Assembly: GCA_013365365.1 (NCBI GenBank)
Contig: JABVXU010000180.1
Span: forward strand, 40,769 to 104,768
Length of the DNA: 64,000 nt
Origin: Cruorifilaria tuberocauda
Lineage: Eukaryota; Nematoda; Chromadorea; Rhabditida; Onchocercidae
Direction: 5' to 3'
Both the position numbers and the translations under genes were made by a program. Positions 48,801 through 61,799 of the stretch are shown piece by piece. The notes beneath the pieces were generated by a model. The model saw only the letters and a list, made by a program, of their open reading frames with translations. It ran no database searches and was not told where the DNA came from. Within the stretch, counting starts at the first letter, position 1. Every line of letters starts with the position of its first letter.

Positions 48801-50190
48801 TTTTTTTAAGGCTTATAATTAATTGTGATATTCTCGAAAGTAATCAGTATATGTTAACGATTACTTTCAAATACAATTACCTGTAATTACTTCCTGTATG
48901 GTCGCATTAAAGCAAGATAGATTAGAAAAGAGTTTAAAAATAACTGAAAAGATTTTTTTAAAGGTATTGACCATACGAATATATTGATCTTTGGCTCAAA
49001 CACTAAATCATTTTAGAATTTAATTAATTTTTGTCTGTGAAGAAATTTTTCAGACAAAATGTCTTTTTGGCATTAACTTTAAATAATGATGTGACGAAAA
49101 TTTTGCTACAAATTTCAAAATTCTCGATATTCACTGCAGAAATTGAAATCGTGTTCCTAAATGGAATCAGCTTTTACTAGAAATGAAGCAGCTGCAATAC
49201 ATTTTGCATTTTGTTTTTTCCTCTAATATTTGAAGATAATTTTTAAGTAAATAAATCAAAATTAGCTTTTATTTTAAAGATCTCCAAAATTTCACATTTT
49301 TCAGTACTACTGTGACACGATACTGTTGAGAAACCATACGAAATGTATAGAATTACTAAAAAAAAATTCATACAATTAGAATTAGCTCTGCTGAAAAATT
49401 TAAAACTGACCAGATTAAAGATTAAAAGCAAATTTTATTTTTTCAATAAAAATAACGATTAACTTTTGAATTAATTATAATGATTTAGTGTTGTCACTGT
49501 CTCAGTCCATCTCTAAATTTCATGCCAAATATGACCTACTACTCGATGTTTGGACTTCATTATTGGTTTGGATAATAAAATTTTAATTTAAAAAATTCCA
49601 TCGAAAGTCTGGTCACGCAATATAGATTCCGTGAAGCAAGCTGCAATGTATGTCAAAAAATTGGCTCCAAATTGGCAATATTAGAATTTTGTGGTGATTC
49701 TTCACCTATTTTATTAAATTTTCTTTGCGTCTTTTCCTTTTTAATCTCGTTTTTCTTCTTACTCGCTTTTTTGGTTTAGTTTTCATTTATGCACGATTAA
49801 TGCATTTCTGTTTTTAATTCACAGTGCTATATTCCATATTTCTATTATCACTTCTTCTCATTGTGAATTCTTTACTCACTTACGTAAGAAATTGAGAACT
49901 GAATAAGTTAGTCACTAACCCTATTTATCAGTAGGTTAGTCCATCACTTCAAAACTAACTTCTTTTACTACTTTCAACCACATATAACCAGATGACAAAA
50001 ATCTCACTAGTTCCATTTTTCACAGGAAAAGGGAGAAGAAAAATGCACTGTTGATTAATGATTACTTACGGATTATATACACAGGTGGCATTCATAAACT
50101 ATATGGCCTGCATACCTGCATAGCCAAACCTCTCTACTCGACAAAATTCGAACTGTACCAAAATGTTTTGGAATGCGACCATGTAAAAAA
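45820..50190. other. Gene-poor AT-rich stretch
   Basis: Only short, hydrophobic or Lys/Asn-rich open frames and no splice-joined exons that I can see. Confidence 0.45.
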
Positions 50191-50193
50191 ATC

Positions 50194-50436
50194 TCAGCGA
50201 TAAATTTTTTTAATTCTGTCATGGTAACAATTACTTATTTTTTCTATATTCATATCAGAATTGCATAGCTTATCATATTCATGTTGTGTGTATATATGCA
50301 TATCTATATGTGTGTGTACATCTACCTCTTGCCATCCCTTTTCTGTCCGTCTGATCAGTATTTGTAGGTGAGGTATTTGCTTCAAATAGCAAAAAATACA
50401 GAAGACTGTATGGGCAGCACCAACAGCTAAAATCAT
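50194..50436 (-). CDS. Possible short exon or ORF, unrecognised
   Basis: A minus-strand frame reads MILAVGAAHTVFCIFCYLKQ followed by RRTEKGWQEVDVHT. A hydrophobic start resembling a signal or membrane segment and a possible donor after WQE (GTAGATG) make it slightly exon-like. The 3' part overlaps a TG/TA simple repeat (50284-50318). Weak call. Confidence 0.15.
   Translation of the reverse strand: MILAVGAAHTVFCIFCYLKQIPHLQILIRRTEKGWQEVDVHTHIDMHIYTQHEYDKLCNSDMNIEKISNCYHDRIKKIYR
50284..50318. repeat. TG/TA simple repeat
   Basis: Alternating TGTGTG and TATATA units with interruptions. Confidence 0.6.
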
Positions 50437-51353
50437 ATTTTTCTTCGGGACAATGTCATCTGATAAAAAACTTTTCCTCCGACCCTATCCATCTTTTCTC
50501 GGGTCGACTATTTTAGGAATTTATGCATTTTTGTAGTAAGGGCAACAGCAACCCCTTTTTTACTTCCTTTTAACCCAACCGTTATATTTCCCTTCTCCTC
50601 TCCACCCATCCTAATCCAACCTTTGAAAAAGAAAAACTCCATTTCGTATTCAACATCCAATTGCGCTCACTCAAAACGGCGCCATATATCTGCAGTTTTT
50701 ACTCATTCTGCTTCTTTATGTTTATGTGCTTTCTCGATTTCTTAAAGTTATCTCTCAATTCCAATGTTTTTGACAATGGTGATCTTTAATTTGCGACTAT
50801 CATATATCCATCAAAGATTCAAAAATGATTACAAAACAGATTCCATAAAAACAAGGGTCAGGTTGGAAATGTTAATAATAGAGAAGATATGGTGACAACT
50901 TCACTATATGTCACTTCTCGTGACAATGGTTAACATTTAAAGAAGTAGTGACAATTAGAAATATCCGAAAATCTAAGAACTCTTTTGTAGATCAATTTTT
51001 GACGAACTTGTTGAACTTCTAATTCTCAATGAAATTTAAATATTTCGAAGTATTCTTCCTTACTATTGTTTTAAAGACTATTTAATATTTGTGATTGGTT
51101 TGAATAAGTTTTTTGCTAAATTCATTTGCATAATTTTCTCACAAATATAACGCATAATGACATGCCTGAAAAGAAGAGTATTTTGAGTGATGAATTAGTG
51201 AGGATTATAATAATTTGACGAGATTAATGCTTTGTGAAATCGATAAAAGAACATTAGAAATTATGAGAGCAAATGATTAAATAGTGGATTTTGAATTGCA
51301 CAGAAACTGGCGGGCTTCATATAATTTTGAGCAGTTTTTTGTAGAAGCATAAA

Positions 51354-51728
51354 ATGGCTGACCTCTGTCAGTTGACCTCTCTGCGGGTGTATTTCCTTCC
51401 GGATGATGTGAAAGAGGTTTGTGAATCGTTGCTGGAATTCAGTGTGAACAATGGAAAAGAAAAGCTTAAGAGAGAGAGGAAATTGGACGGTCACAGAAAA
51501 ATGAATTACCTCAGTAGCACTGAAAATTTTTCTGTACTCGTAAAACCGAATGCGTCTTTTTTTCGTCCGAAAGCATTTGATTTGACCCCAAACGGATGGC
51601 TACTGCAATGTCCACCAATGTGGTTTTATCGCTGCATTTCATCTTCATCATGTATTGATAATGACCTTCAAAAAAGGAATGATACTGACCATCGAAAACA
51701 ACAATTCTTACATGAGATCAAACTCTGA
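51354..51728 (+). CDS. 124-residue open frame, unrecognised
   Basis: One of the longest uninterrupted frames in the gene-poor half of the window. It starts MADLCQLTSLRVYFLPDDVK and includes FFRPKAFDLTPNGWLLQCPP. Base composition is less AT-rich than the surroundings and the translation is complex rather than homopolymeric. No domain is recognised. There is no clear splice structure, so it would be a single-exon gene. An antisense frame over 51261-51494 is also open, which weakens the case. Confidence 0.3.
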   Translation: MADLCQLTSLRVYFLPDDVKEVCESLLEFSVNNGKEKLKRERKLDGHRKMNYLSSTENFSVLVKPNASFFRPKAFDLTPNGWLLQCPPMWFYRCISSSSCIDNDLQKRNDTDHRKQQFLHEIKL

Positions 51729-54700
51729 AAACTTTCGCATGCACCAAATGTTTTCAATGTTTGATCGCTTGAAATGATTATTGTCTGCGAGAAAGTCTCG
51801 AGAATACAACAAATGACCTTCGAAACAAAATTTGCTATAGTAATACGCATTTTATTTATTACTTTACCGAAATTCAAAGATAAAGCATACATTTATATTT
51901 ACTTATGTTTATACGTCTTTCTTCTAAAGTACAAATAAAAAGGGAAATAGCATTGATAAGTTATCGCGTGGAAGAATGAAACAGAACAAAATTTTTTCTT
52001 TTGTCAGCACGAGGTTGCATTTGAATTCACATCGTGCATGTTTTGATTTTGTTTGCATTAGCTCTTCTCCATATTGCACAGACAAGATAAGGTATTACCG
52101 ACGGAATTTGTTTAAATTAAGATGAATTAAATTATTGAAAGTTATTTACAGCAAATATGCTTTGCCTTTATAGACTTCGCCGATAGTTCATCAAACAAAT
52201 GCAACGGCTATGGGCTTCCTTTGTTTCTTTTTGCACTTATGTTGAAATAACTTTGCAACTTTAACCAGGCCAAGTCACAGAACTTTTCTTCAGATTTCTT
52301 CTTCATTCTCTGAATCTTTTTGTTCAAAACAGTCTCAAATTAAGCACAGCATGGTAAAAGCATTGTTTTATCGACCTTTCTTTCTTCAAAAAAAGAAAAA
52401 ACTGAAAGAATATTAAATTGGCAGACTTTTATAGCATATTTTAAATACGAAAGAAAAACATGCGGTTAAAATCTAAAACAAAGCCGTTAACATTGCCAAA
52501 AGAGCTAGACATCTCACAAATGAGAATTCTCAGCGTTGAATTTATTGCCAATTAAGCTTAATTTTCTTGAAAAATAGTATTTACTTATATTATAATTATA
52601 TTTAAGAATTATATTTATTTGCATCCAACCCAACATTTCATTTTCATCCTGCTGTTTTTCCGAAACAAAACAGAAAGCAGCACCTGGTGAACATACTTTT
52701 GTGATAGTAAGCACGAAAGGAAGAATTTAAGCAGTTTAGCAAACAGAACAGATGCAAACGATCGCTATAAATTTCATTTATATTTACTATTTTTCACAGC
52801 GGGACGAAGCAAAAGGTCAATTTTGTAATGTTTCAGCCTAATATTTTCCTTTAGTACCATTTTGATGATTGTTTTAACGAAACAATGAATGCAATAGAGA
52901 ATTATTCATAATCAGAAACATTTGGAGGCGGGAAATATTAGCATTGAGATAGATGTTTCAGATATTATTTTAATTTAAATTTCTAAAATGAATTTTATAT
53001 TATAATAGATTTTTTTATAATAGATTATAATAGATATATATTATAATGAATTTTATAACTGATAATGAAAGTAAACGGATAACTTCAAATATATACTTTA
53101 ATAACCTGAAAGCTTTATTTTATTTAGAATACAATTCGAAAGTTTCATTAATATGCTTCTATAGATTGAGTGATATTGTAATCTAGAATTAAAAATTTTA
53201 ATGAAATTCAGTCTTAGAAGATTTCGCATCTAGGACTCCAGGAAAAGCTTCTACTTCTATTGAATGATAAATTTAATTTCTCCGAGAATTGCTGTTAAGA
53301 TCTTTAACAATGAGGATATAGACATTGATTTATTTCGTTTCCGCGGTGTCAGAGAACGCATTAATCTGTCGTTCTATTTCTGCAGCATCAAAAGATTACT
53401 TTTATCAGTATTCCATAATATTTTACTTCCATTTCAAAGCTGACGTTATCTTTCATTGCTAATCTCTCTTTTCTGGCTTAAACTTTCATGCAAGCATTTT
53501 TTATTGGAAATCTAACGAAATGATTGTGTATTTTGTCGTCTAACTATCCTTTCTGAATTCATTCACTTCTGCTCGACATTCTTTTCTTTGTTTCTCTCTT
53601 GAACCAACGATGTTTATGTTATACGGTTTTTCAGAACTTTCATTCCAACTCTTACAATAGAATTCGAATAGGGAGGGGTCAGGCTGCAGAAATGAAGAAT
53701 CTTCAACTAGTCTTATTTCTTATTCATTTTTCATCTTCGCTGACCAAAGCAATATAAGAGCGAATTAGCGATCGCTCAGGTTTTATTTCATTTCCACATC
53801 GTTGTTAGTTGACATATTTATATTTTCGATTGCTAAATTTAACTTGATTGATTTGACCTTCGACACGTCATTAATTTCAAAAAATGAAGTTTTCTTAAAT
53901 CTTTACGGATACATGCTTCTTTTCAAAAGTATCACAAATATTATTATCAAAACTTTTTAAATTTTTAACTTGAATTTCCAAATGATACCGTCTGTTAATG
54001 TAAAATTTGAATCTGTAATTTAATTTGCATCATTTTAAAACATCATATTTCCTTGATGCCGGATTTCTTAAAATAAAACCTATTAGATTTTGGCCTGAGA
54101 AAATCCAGAAACAAAAAACTAAATACCAAATCCAAAGTATCAGAAACTAAGCTTGTTTGAGGTGAATTTTGGTTGGATTATTCGTATTATTCATTTTAAT
54201 GGTTCCATGTTTTTTTTCCTTGCCTCTACTATACTACAACTTACGCCAATCGATTATACTTTAAAAAAATAAAAAAGAAAGAAAAAAAAATTACTAAAAG
54301 AACAAACCTCCTGATTAGGAATTAGAAATTCTAAAATTAAAATAATTCTTACAAACATAAACACTTTGGAAATATGAATCAGTTTTCATGTTTTTCTGCT
54401 TAGTTTTCTTTACTTTTTATGCCTGTTTGTGTCTTTGTTTTGATGGCTTTTTTTAATTTAATTTAGCTTATTATTTTATTTCTTGAGTATTCTAGTCTTT
54501 TTTTGGTTTTTGTTTTCTTTTTTTGTTTAGTTTTGGTTGATTTATACCGGGCTCTTTTTGATTTTTCTGCACTTAGATTGTCGAAATTTTTTTACAGTGC
54601 TCACAATGAGATAGAAGTATATTCGTTCAGAAAAGTTCAAAAAGTTAAGTCCCAAATAGAAGTGGAAGGGAGATAGATATTCAAATTTGAAAAATTCCTT

Positions 54701-55300
54701 TTTTTGGATTAAAATTCAATTTAAACGATCATAGCTGTAAAGTTCCATTTTTATTTCCAAAGTATCAGATAATAAATTAAAAGATTGACCTTCCGGGATC
54801 TTTGACCTTATGTAGTAGCACAGTGATGAATCACTGATATGAATTAGTTTTGAACTCATGTATTTATCGATTTAATTTGCCACAAAACCAGTTGTAAGCC
54901 TATATCAATTCATCAAAACAACGCATCGGCATAAACCTACTGCATTTGAATTAAAATTTCAAAATTTCCGATAAAATGACTATACCTAAATATGGTTGAG
55001 AAATTAAACTTACCCATTCAAAGAAGAAAGTAAAAATTTTGAGTTCTGTGCGAAAAAATTATTAAAAAATCAGACCTTTTTTATTTTTTCGCTTCAAAAC
55101 AATGTTTCCAAAATTCCTATATGGATGACAATACTGGAAAAGCTTTGAATTTCTCTGTGTAAGTTATTTTAGGTGATATGTTTCTTTGATGACCAAAAGC
55201 ACCATAAGCTTTCGCCAATTAGGGAAAGGTCCATTTCATTTTTTTATAAAATTGGCATTAATGAATAGCTAGCTTTTCTAAACTAATACAGCAAAGATTT
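51729..55300. other. Gene-poor AT-rich stretch
   Basis: Includes a short TTATAATAGA-type repeat near 52998-53045 (three imperfect copies). No supported gene. Confidence 0.45.
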
Positions 55301-55304
55301 TAGG

Positions 55305-55362
55305 ATGGATTCCGCTGAAGCTGCTGAACGTTTCCAACTGCTGTACCTGGGCGTCGTAAATT
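55305..55362 (+). other. Short exon-like patch
   Basis: After a pyrimidine/AG acceptor-like stretch (GATTTTAG) comes ATG GAT TCC..., reading MDSAEAAERFQLLYLGVVN before a TAG. G+C is clearly higher than in the surroundings. It could be a terminal or first exon of an unrecognised gene, or chance. Confidence 0.2.
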
Positions 55363-55861
55363 AGAGAGCACGCATATCGACTTTTTTTACACGTAATTAC
55401 GGTAATTTTTCAGTCCATTGTTTGAATATTTTTTAGTTAAATTTCAAATAATTTTAGTCAAGTTCATAATTTGAGAAACATCCAATCTGAATACTTTATT
55501 TTTGGCTTTACTTCACTCTTCATTTATCTAATTTCTGTGAGAATCTAGATTTGCTTACAAAATTTCACTTATTGGGTTTAATTGTGTTAAATTTAATTTT
55601 TTTGAACTTTTTTAAATAAACTTTAATGGTTTAATGGCAGCTGAAGTAAAAAAGCATTTTGATCATATGTTAGTTATATATTTTTGTCAGATTTTTTAGA
55701 TATAATTTCGAAGGATCGAACCTTCCAAAAGTTCCTCACATTTCATGCATATGCATCAACTCAAAACTTACATAAAGTCAAAGATCATATAAAGTCAAAT
55801 AGTATATGAACAGGAAATCTATGAGCGAATGAACTCATTCCGAAATGATTATTACTGAAAT

Positions 55862-56077
55862 TTAATTCCCGCATTTTTTAATAGAATTGCTGATGTGGTA
55901 TATGGTACCAAAAATATTAGCAAGGCATTCGTCATCCTCCAATAAATGATTTCGGAGACTTTCTGGCGCCGCCTCCATTTTCATCGCTCCACCCACAATC
56001 TTCCATTTTGCTTTCTTATTGTCATACATATGTTGGCTTATACTTTTGCACTGTAAGCAATAGTGACAAATTTTCAA
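55862..56077 (-). CDS. Possible exon, unrecognised
   Basis: A minus-strand frame containing KWKIVGGAMKMEAAPESLRN followed by HLLEDDECLANIFGTIYHIS, ending KKCGN at a stop. The central part is GC-richer than its surroundings and has balanced amino acid composition. No family recognised and no partner exon found. Confidence 0.25.
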   Translation of the reverse strand: MKICHYCLQCKSISQHMYDNKKAKWKIVGGAMKMEAAPESLRNHLLEDDECLANIFGTIYHISNSIKKCGN

Positions 56078-58030
56078 TAGTGGATTGGATTATATAAGCG
56101 CAAAAAGGTGAAATAGCGATTTAAAAAAAGATTGGCGATGAACCATTGGTCATATGTCCATTGGAGATAGCCGAAAGTGAACAGAAGCGAAGTTAGAATG
56201 AGATGAATTCAGCTACCTAATACATGGAAATGACAAAACATTGTCAGGAATCAGTTTTACAGAGATCTTAAAATGTATTAGATCAATTAAGTATTTTACA
56301 TCTTTTAATTTCTGTTAGCATTTTTAATTTATAAAATATTTCATATATTTAATATAATAATTACCATCGAAACATGAATGGATAATCTTATGAATTCAAT
56401 TTTTTAATTAGTAAAAAAAGTATTTGAAAACCGAAGAATGTCACTGAGATAGAATAAGAAAATAATTGATTGAAGAATCTAAACATATGATGATCGTTTT
56501 TTTTATTTTCCATTATTCAACTATTGAGCTTTCTGTTGAGTTTTGGAATTCTTCAGACATTCGATTCTAAAACAATTCAAAGAAATCAGAAGATAACACA
56601 ATTTGCAATTCACTTTTTTGAATAAGTCTCAGAGAACTTTTGAAAAATCAGGGATCACAGGTAATTTTTGGCATTTATATTTTGCATCGTATAGCACGTG
56701 ACACTATTAATGCTGTAGCTTTCAATTTTTCTTTTTGCTCTCCAGAGATTTAGTTTCACCCTACAATAACATCATTCTATTATTACACATTGTGTATATT
56801 AACTAAAGGAACGATTGGTAGAATCAAGGTTTACAGGCATTTGTGCATGATTCTGAAACTTACCAATTTTTTAAAAAATTTCACCTCGAGAGCATATAAT
56901 AACTTTTATGTATTGTTTTATTTTTATAGTAAGAATAATGTCTGACTTTATCCTTTTTTTATTTGTCAACATAACTGCTAAATTTTATATTAGACTTTAT
57001 TGTGAGGAAGATAAGAGTAATGGATATGTGAAGGAATGGGAAGAAAGATTTTCATTTATGTAAGAAGTTAATTGCAATGCAATAGATGCAATGGAGGATA
57101 GAGATCAAATTGATCTGAGTGATAGAAATTTTATTTTGCGGTAGGATGAAGTGCAAGTAAAAGATCTGATCCTATTAATTCCTGTGAAATGATCACAATG
57201 TAAATTTTTGATAAATGCAATAACAGATAAATCCCTTTCTCACTTTTCTGTTTCCTTTTCCCATTGCACTTGATTAGTCTGAAATAAGAAGCATCTTAAT
57301 TGATAAGCAAATGGTTCAACTTCATAAGGTACAGTATTGATCGAAGCACGTTTCGAATGACCGCAGGAGAATTATTTAGTCTTGCTGTTCCCTCAAGAAC
57401 TTTAGCTTATAACTTTATACTTGGATCAATCTGCTTGTTTTGTTGTCACTGCTATGTTCTCGTTTGATTGCGCTCAAGGACAACAAGTCTCTAATAAGAC
57501 ATCTCAATAGATTTGACCCTAACCTTCATAGTTATCGATAAATACTCGTTCTTACTCATCTCATAGTCAGAAAATATGAAAGAAGTAAACTTAAATTTTC
57601 CCGTGCAAATGAAGAGAAATGAGAGAGGGATGGTTCTTAGTATTTTTTTCGTTACACGAGATAATTTCAAAGAAGTAAAAATTAATGTGATCAATTAGTT
57701 TAGAAGAGTTTATTTTAGGTACATATAAAATACTGTCATTCATATTTCCTGTTTGAAAGTTTTAATTCTGATAGCGTGTGGTGTATTGAAAAATATTTGA
57801 TGAACACTACAGTAATGAGCAGATTGTGATTCGGTTAAATCGATTCTGATGTGTGAGAGGGCAGCATTTTTTCCAACGACGTAAATTGACCTTTCCTTGG
57901 GCAGCCTAAATTAAATGACCATTTTCAAGAAAAGGTTAGTGATCAGAGATTGCAAATGAGTGTTAAGAGTTAAAGATTGGGCGGACAGAGATTAGAAATA
58001 GTGAGTTGCAGAGAAATCATAAAAAAAAGA
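56078..58030. other. Gene-poor AT-rich stretch
   Basis: No supported gene, RNA or repeat. Confidence 0.45.
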
Positions 58031-59400
58031 AGATAGGAAGTCAGCTGTTTGTGGTGATCGTTCCATTTGGAATTTGTTTGCTCTCGGTCGTTCGAAGATG
58101 AAAAACCTAATTTATCGGATGGCTGGAATAGGAAAACGGAAAATGAGAGAGGTCAGATTATAAGAAGAGAAGTAGAGATGGAGTATTAAATTTAGCTAGA
58201 GGAGTTGAATTTGACCAGAGAGCTCGAGCTCTTTTAATAGTTGACCCTAACGAATGCTGAACAAATCCGTCTGCACTATCCTTCTCAGCATAGTTCAAAT
58301 GAATGACCAACTGTCCACTTTCTTCGTTTGTTTTTTTCAAGAGGGACTGGAAATTGAAGAGGGGTCATTGTCCTCCAAAAATACCCTCCATTTCCTTTTT
58401 CATCTCGTTTATCAAATGTTTCCAACTTACACATTACTAATAATCTGGAGATATTTCAGAAGTTTTCTTCATTTTTCTATATTTAGAAGAATCTTCTGTT
58501 ATATTCCTTTAATATTGTGAAATGATAATTTGATTGAATTAAGTGATTTAGTGGCTCCACACAGCCAGAAGCAGAAGTTACCGGAGTTTGCTCCAAAGAT
58601 ATTCCCGATGAAACGATAGATGATAGGAATAAAATGTTGAAGTTCAAAATACCCTTTAACCTTCTAACAAATCCAAGAAGAATTCTTCGCTATAATAAAT
58701 TCTGGTTTGAGCATAAAAAAATGAAAAAAAGGCATGTAATTGAATTAAAAAATGCCCTTGGATTGTCTGATTTTTTTGTGATCTATTCATTTCGAGGGGT
58801 GCAGAAAACGATCTGTGCCACTATTATTGCAACTGGTCTGAAGCGAAGCGAAGCGATGTTGGGAAAAGTAGCCGTCGGAGCTCCGAGCTCTGACACCTAC
58901 AATTTGCCGGCTAGCTGATTTTTTTCGGCGTAAAAAGCGAGTTTTCAAAAATGGATTTTTTTGTCTGGAGGAGAGAAGGATTTTTTCATTATACACGTAA
59001 TAATCCTTCTTTAATTCGTAAGCTATTCTTTCAAACGTGGAACAAAGAGTGGAGAGGCTGGGGAATCTGATCCCAGTTTGGAGGCTGTAAGGGAATGAAG
59101 CTCGCGACTACTGCCACAAGGAAAAAACAGGAAAGGGACGAGTGCGCATTCTTCTGTACCCATATTAAACGATTTTTTGTAGCGAATTTCCTAGCACCCG
59201 TACCCATCCATATGTGCCTATCGTTTTTGCGTGGCGTCCAATTATGCCGCTCCTGCCGTTTTTACTTAACAAAAATTTTTGGAATTTTTTTCTGGCTCCC
59301 ATTTCTGGCAGTTCTCGAAAGAGATAATGATTGCTTTCCTCTTTCCTGTGGCACCTCGCTTATCCAATCCGTGGCATTGTCTCTTTAGGCATGACATGAA
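58030..59400. other. GC-richer patch with open frames on both strands
   Basis: Composition shifts toward G+C, most clearly at 58840-58920 (GCGAAGCGAAGCG, then GGAGCTCCGAGCTC) and 59090-59390. Frames of 60-97 codons are open on both strands: plus 58634-58918 and 59095-59388, minus 58158-58340 reading ESGQLVIHLNYAEKDSADGF. None has a domain I recognise. This may be a promoter-type region or unrecognised first exons of a gene. Confidence 0.3.
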
Positions 59401-61470
59401 GCTTTTTCAAGCTAAAAGTTTAAGAAAATTATATGAATTAACTTGAGCTACTTGATCATTTAACTGTTAAGCGATATGTCTTAAATCTGTGCATTCCAAT
59501 CCTGATTAATTATTTTACCCAATAATTTGAAAATAACCACAGCTTACCTTTATTCATAAATTTCAGTGTACGCGTAAAAAAACGGGGATTATTTACGAAA
59601 CTTTTTTTTAAATCGAGCCATTCTGTTGAACCAATATTTTAAGATTTAAGATATTTAAGGTATTTTTAGCTTGAAAGTTTTGAAAAAATAAATTATAATG
59701 AAATGAAAGTAAGACTTCCATCAACCCCCGATACATTCATCATATACTTTCTAATTAAGTAATACATACTGTATCTGGAACAGAACATTTCCTTAACAAA
59801 CACAAATAACAGTAGGCGATTACGAATTTTGCTGAAAGATATAAACGATAATAAATCATTCCTTTTAAAGTAATTTTTAAAACCATTAAAGAATAGTAGG
59901 CTAGCTTAGTTTTTTCCCAATTTCCGTAGATCATGCACTGTTTAAATTTCCTTATAATTTTCTTCATTTCCGAAAAAAATTCCGTTTTTTAAATTCTAAA
60001 AGCATGTGATCCGCATATCTTTTAAAGCTGCAAATTGTAATTTTCAAATCCGTATTATATCATTTTTATTTTTTCTTTCAAGATAACTTACAAGTTTTGA
60101 AAATTATTTTTTTATTGCAAGTTTTCAAAGAATGTTTAAAGCAATTAGGATTTTAATTTACCAGTCTTAATTTCAATCAGTCTGCTATACTAATGCTAAT
60201 GGTTTCTTAACCTTATTTCGTAAGATATTTAGTTTTGGTCGGTGACAAATAACAAAAATCAGTGTGAAAAGTTTAATCAATGATGAAGATTTGAAAAGCA
60301 ATAACAAGAATTTTTGCGTACATAGCAAAATTTAAATAACTTTTCATATTACTTGAGCCGAAGGTTAACAAAACAATTGATATTAGCATGAAATCGGAAG
60401 CTTCGAAATTGGTCAAAAATATTATGTTAGCGAAGTATATTGAAATAATTGAAAGTTATTATCAGGCAGAACTCATACGCTATGATTCGTTTTGAAAATT
60501 GTAATGAGGAAGGCTTGAGCTGTGGACACAGACAGAGGAAAAGCCATCTATTTAAATAAAGAAAATAAGAGAAAATTGGGTGGACGTGGAATCAGTCGAA
60601 TTGAATTTTTCAAAAAATATTATGAAAAGTAATGAATTGATGAGTTACCTGTTTCACCGATTTACGAATAAAAAAAAAGAAATTTCTTTTGTCGGGAAAG
60701 AATGCACTTGGTCAGTCATTTTGAATTGTTAACTAATCAAAATTTTCTACTCTTTTAATTCTCCTCTAATTTAAATTATAATTTTGAAAATGATAAAAAT
60801 TCAAATAATTGCATGTTATCAAAGATTTCATAGCCTGATGTTCAAGTGATCAAAAAGTCTTTTACTTTTAAAAATTCTTTGCAAATTTAACCATTAAGTA
60901 GTTCGTCGCTTGATCGTATTTATGTAGAATTTCGAAACATTTTGTTTTAAACCGCTAAAATTTGCAACAAGTATTCCAAATTGCAGATTAGAGTTACAAA
61001 ATTTTGAACTTTTGGCTTAATCATTAATTTGCACTATATTTTATTGCACATAGACAAGTACCTAGATTTCTTATAAATTACTGTTGAACCGCAAAAATAT
61101 AAATTTAGAAAAATTCATATCACTAAATTATGAAATATATTCTTTGTATGTTCAAATAAGATAATTCTTTCTTAGACTGTCTCGTAATTCTATATTATTG
61201 TTGTTTCTGTAAAATTTACATTTTCAACTAACGATTGAATTCGATTAACGGTTACCTTGAATTTGAACGTTTTTTGTTATTTTTTTATTCAATAAAAAGT
61301 ATTTTAAGAAAGAAAAAGTAGAAAATAAATGCCTAAATAAGAAACGGACGATGCTGGCGAGGAAAGGTAATGAAGCTTGATATGATAAACTTTAAGTCAC
61401 ATCAGTTTCCTCACCCTCTCTGTTGATCAATTCCCCGTTAAAAAGTTGTTCGTACCTATTTTCTAAGTCT
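59401..61470. other. Gene-poor AT-rich stretch
   Basis: No supported gene or structured element. Confidence 0.45.
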
Positions 61471-61499
61471 AGTCAAGTGCTACTAATGCCATAAATTGC

Positions 61500-61734
61500 A
61501 ACAAAAAAGTTCAAAAATTTTTCCACCGAATTCGAAATCAGAAACGATCCGGTGGCGAATCCATTTCTCCGGTGCCAGGCGCTATCATCACCGTTCCGTT
61601 CCCACTTTTTCATCCCATTGTCGCTTCTGTTCCTTCCGTACTCCTTTCTTTTCAAAAAAAGAAAAAAATGGATTGCTCTCAAAAATTTCGTCTTTTTTTT
61701 GCATTTTGAAACGAATGAGACATAGACAGACAGA
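61500..61734. promoter_or_regulatory. GC/CT-rich patch, possible regulatory region
   Basis: A block rich in CC, TCC and CCG (for example GATCCGGTGGCGAATCC and GGTGCCAGGCGC) in otherwise very AT-rich DNA, followed by a CA microsatellite. Overlapping open frames on both strands (about 92-98 codons) share this composition and are probably by-products of it. Regulatory function is inference from composition only. Confidence 0.2.
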
Positions 61735-61752
61735 AACACACACACACACACA
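61735..61752. repeat. CA microsatellite
   Basis: About nine CA units, followed by interrupted CA/TG dinucleotides. Confidence 0.9.
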
Positions 61753-61799
61753 TACGCACATGCATATGGTAGGAAGGAATAGGAATACGTAAAGTAAAT

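Noticed and set aside
61473..61792. Overlapping 92- and 98-codon frames on opposite strands
   Set aside because: Both follow from the CT/GC-rich composition and run into a CA microsatellite; no domain.
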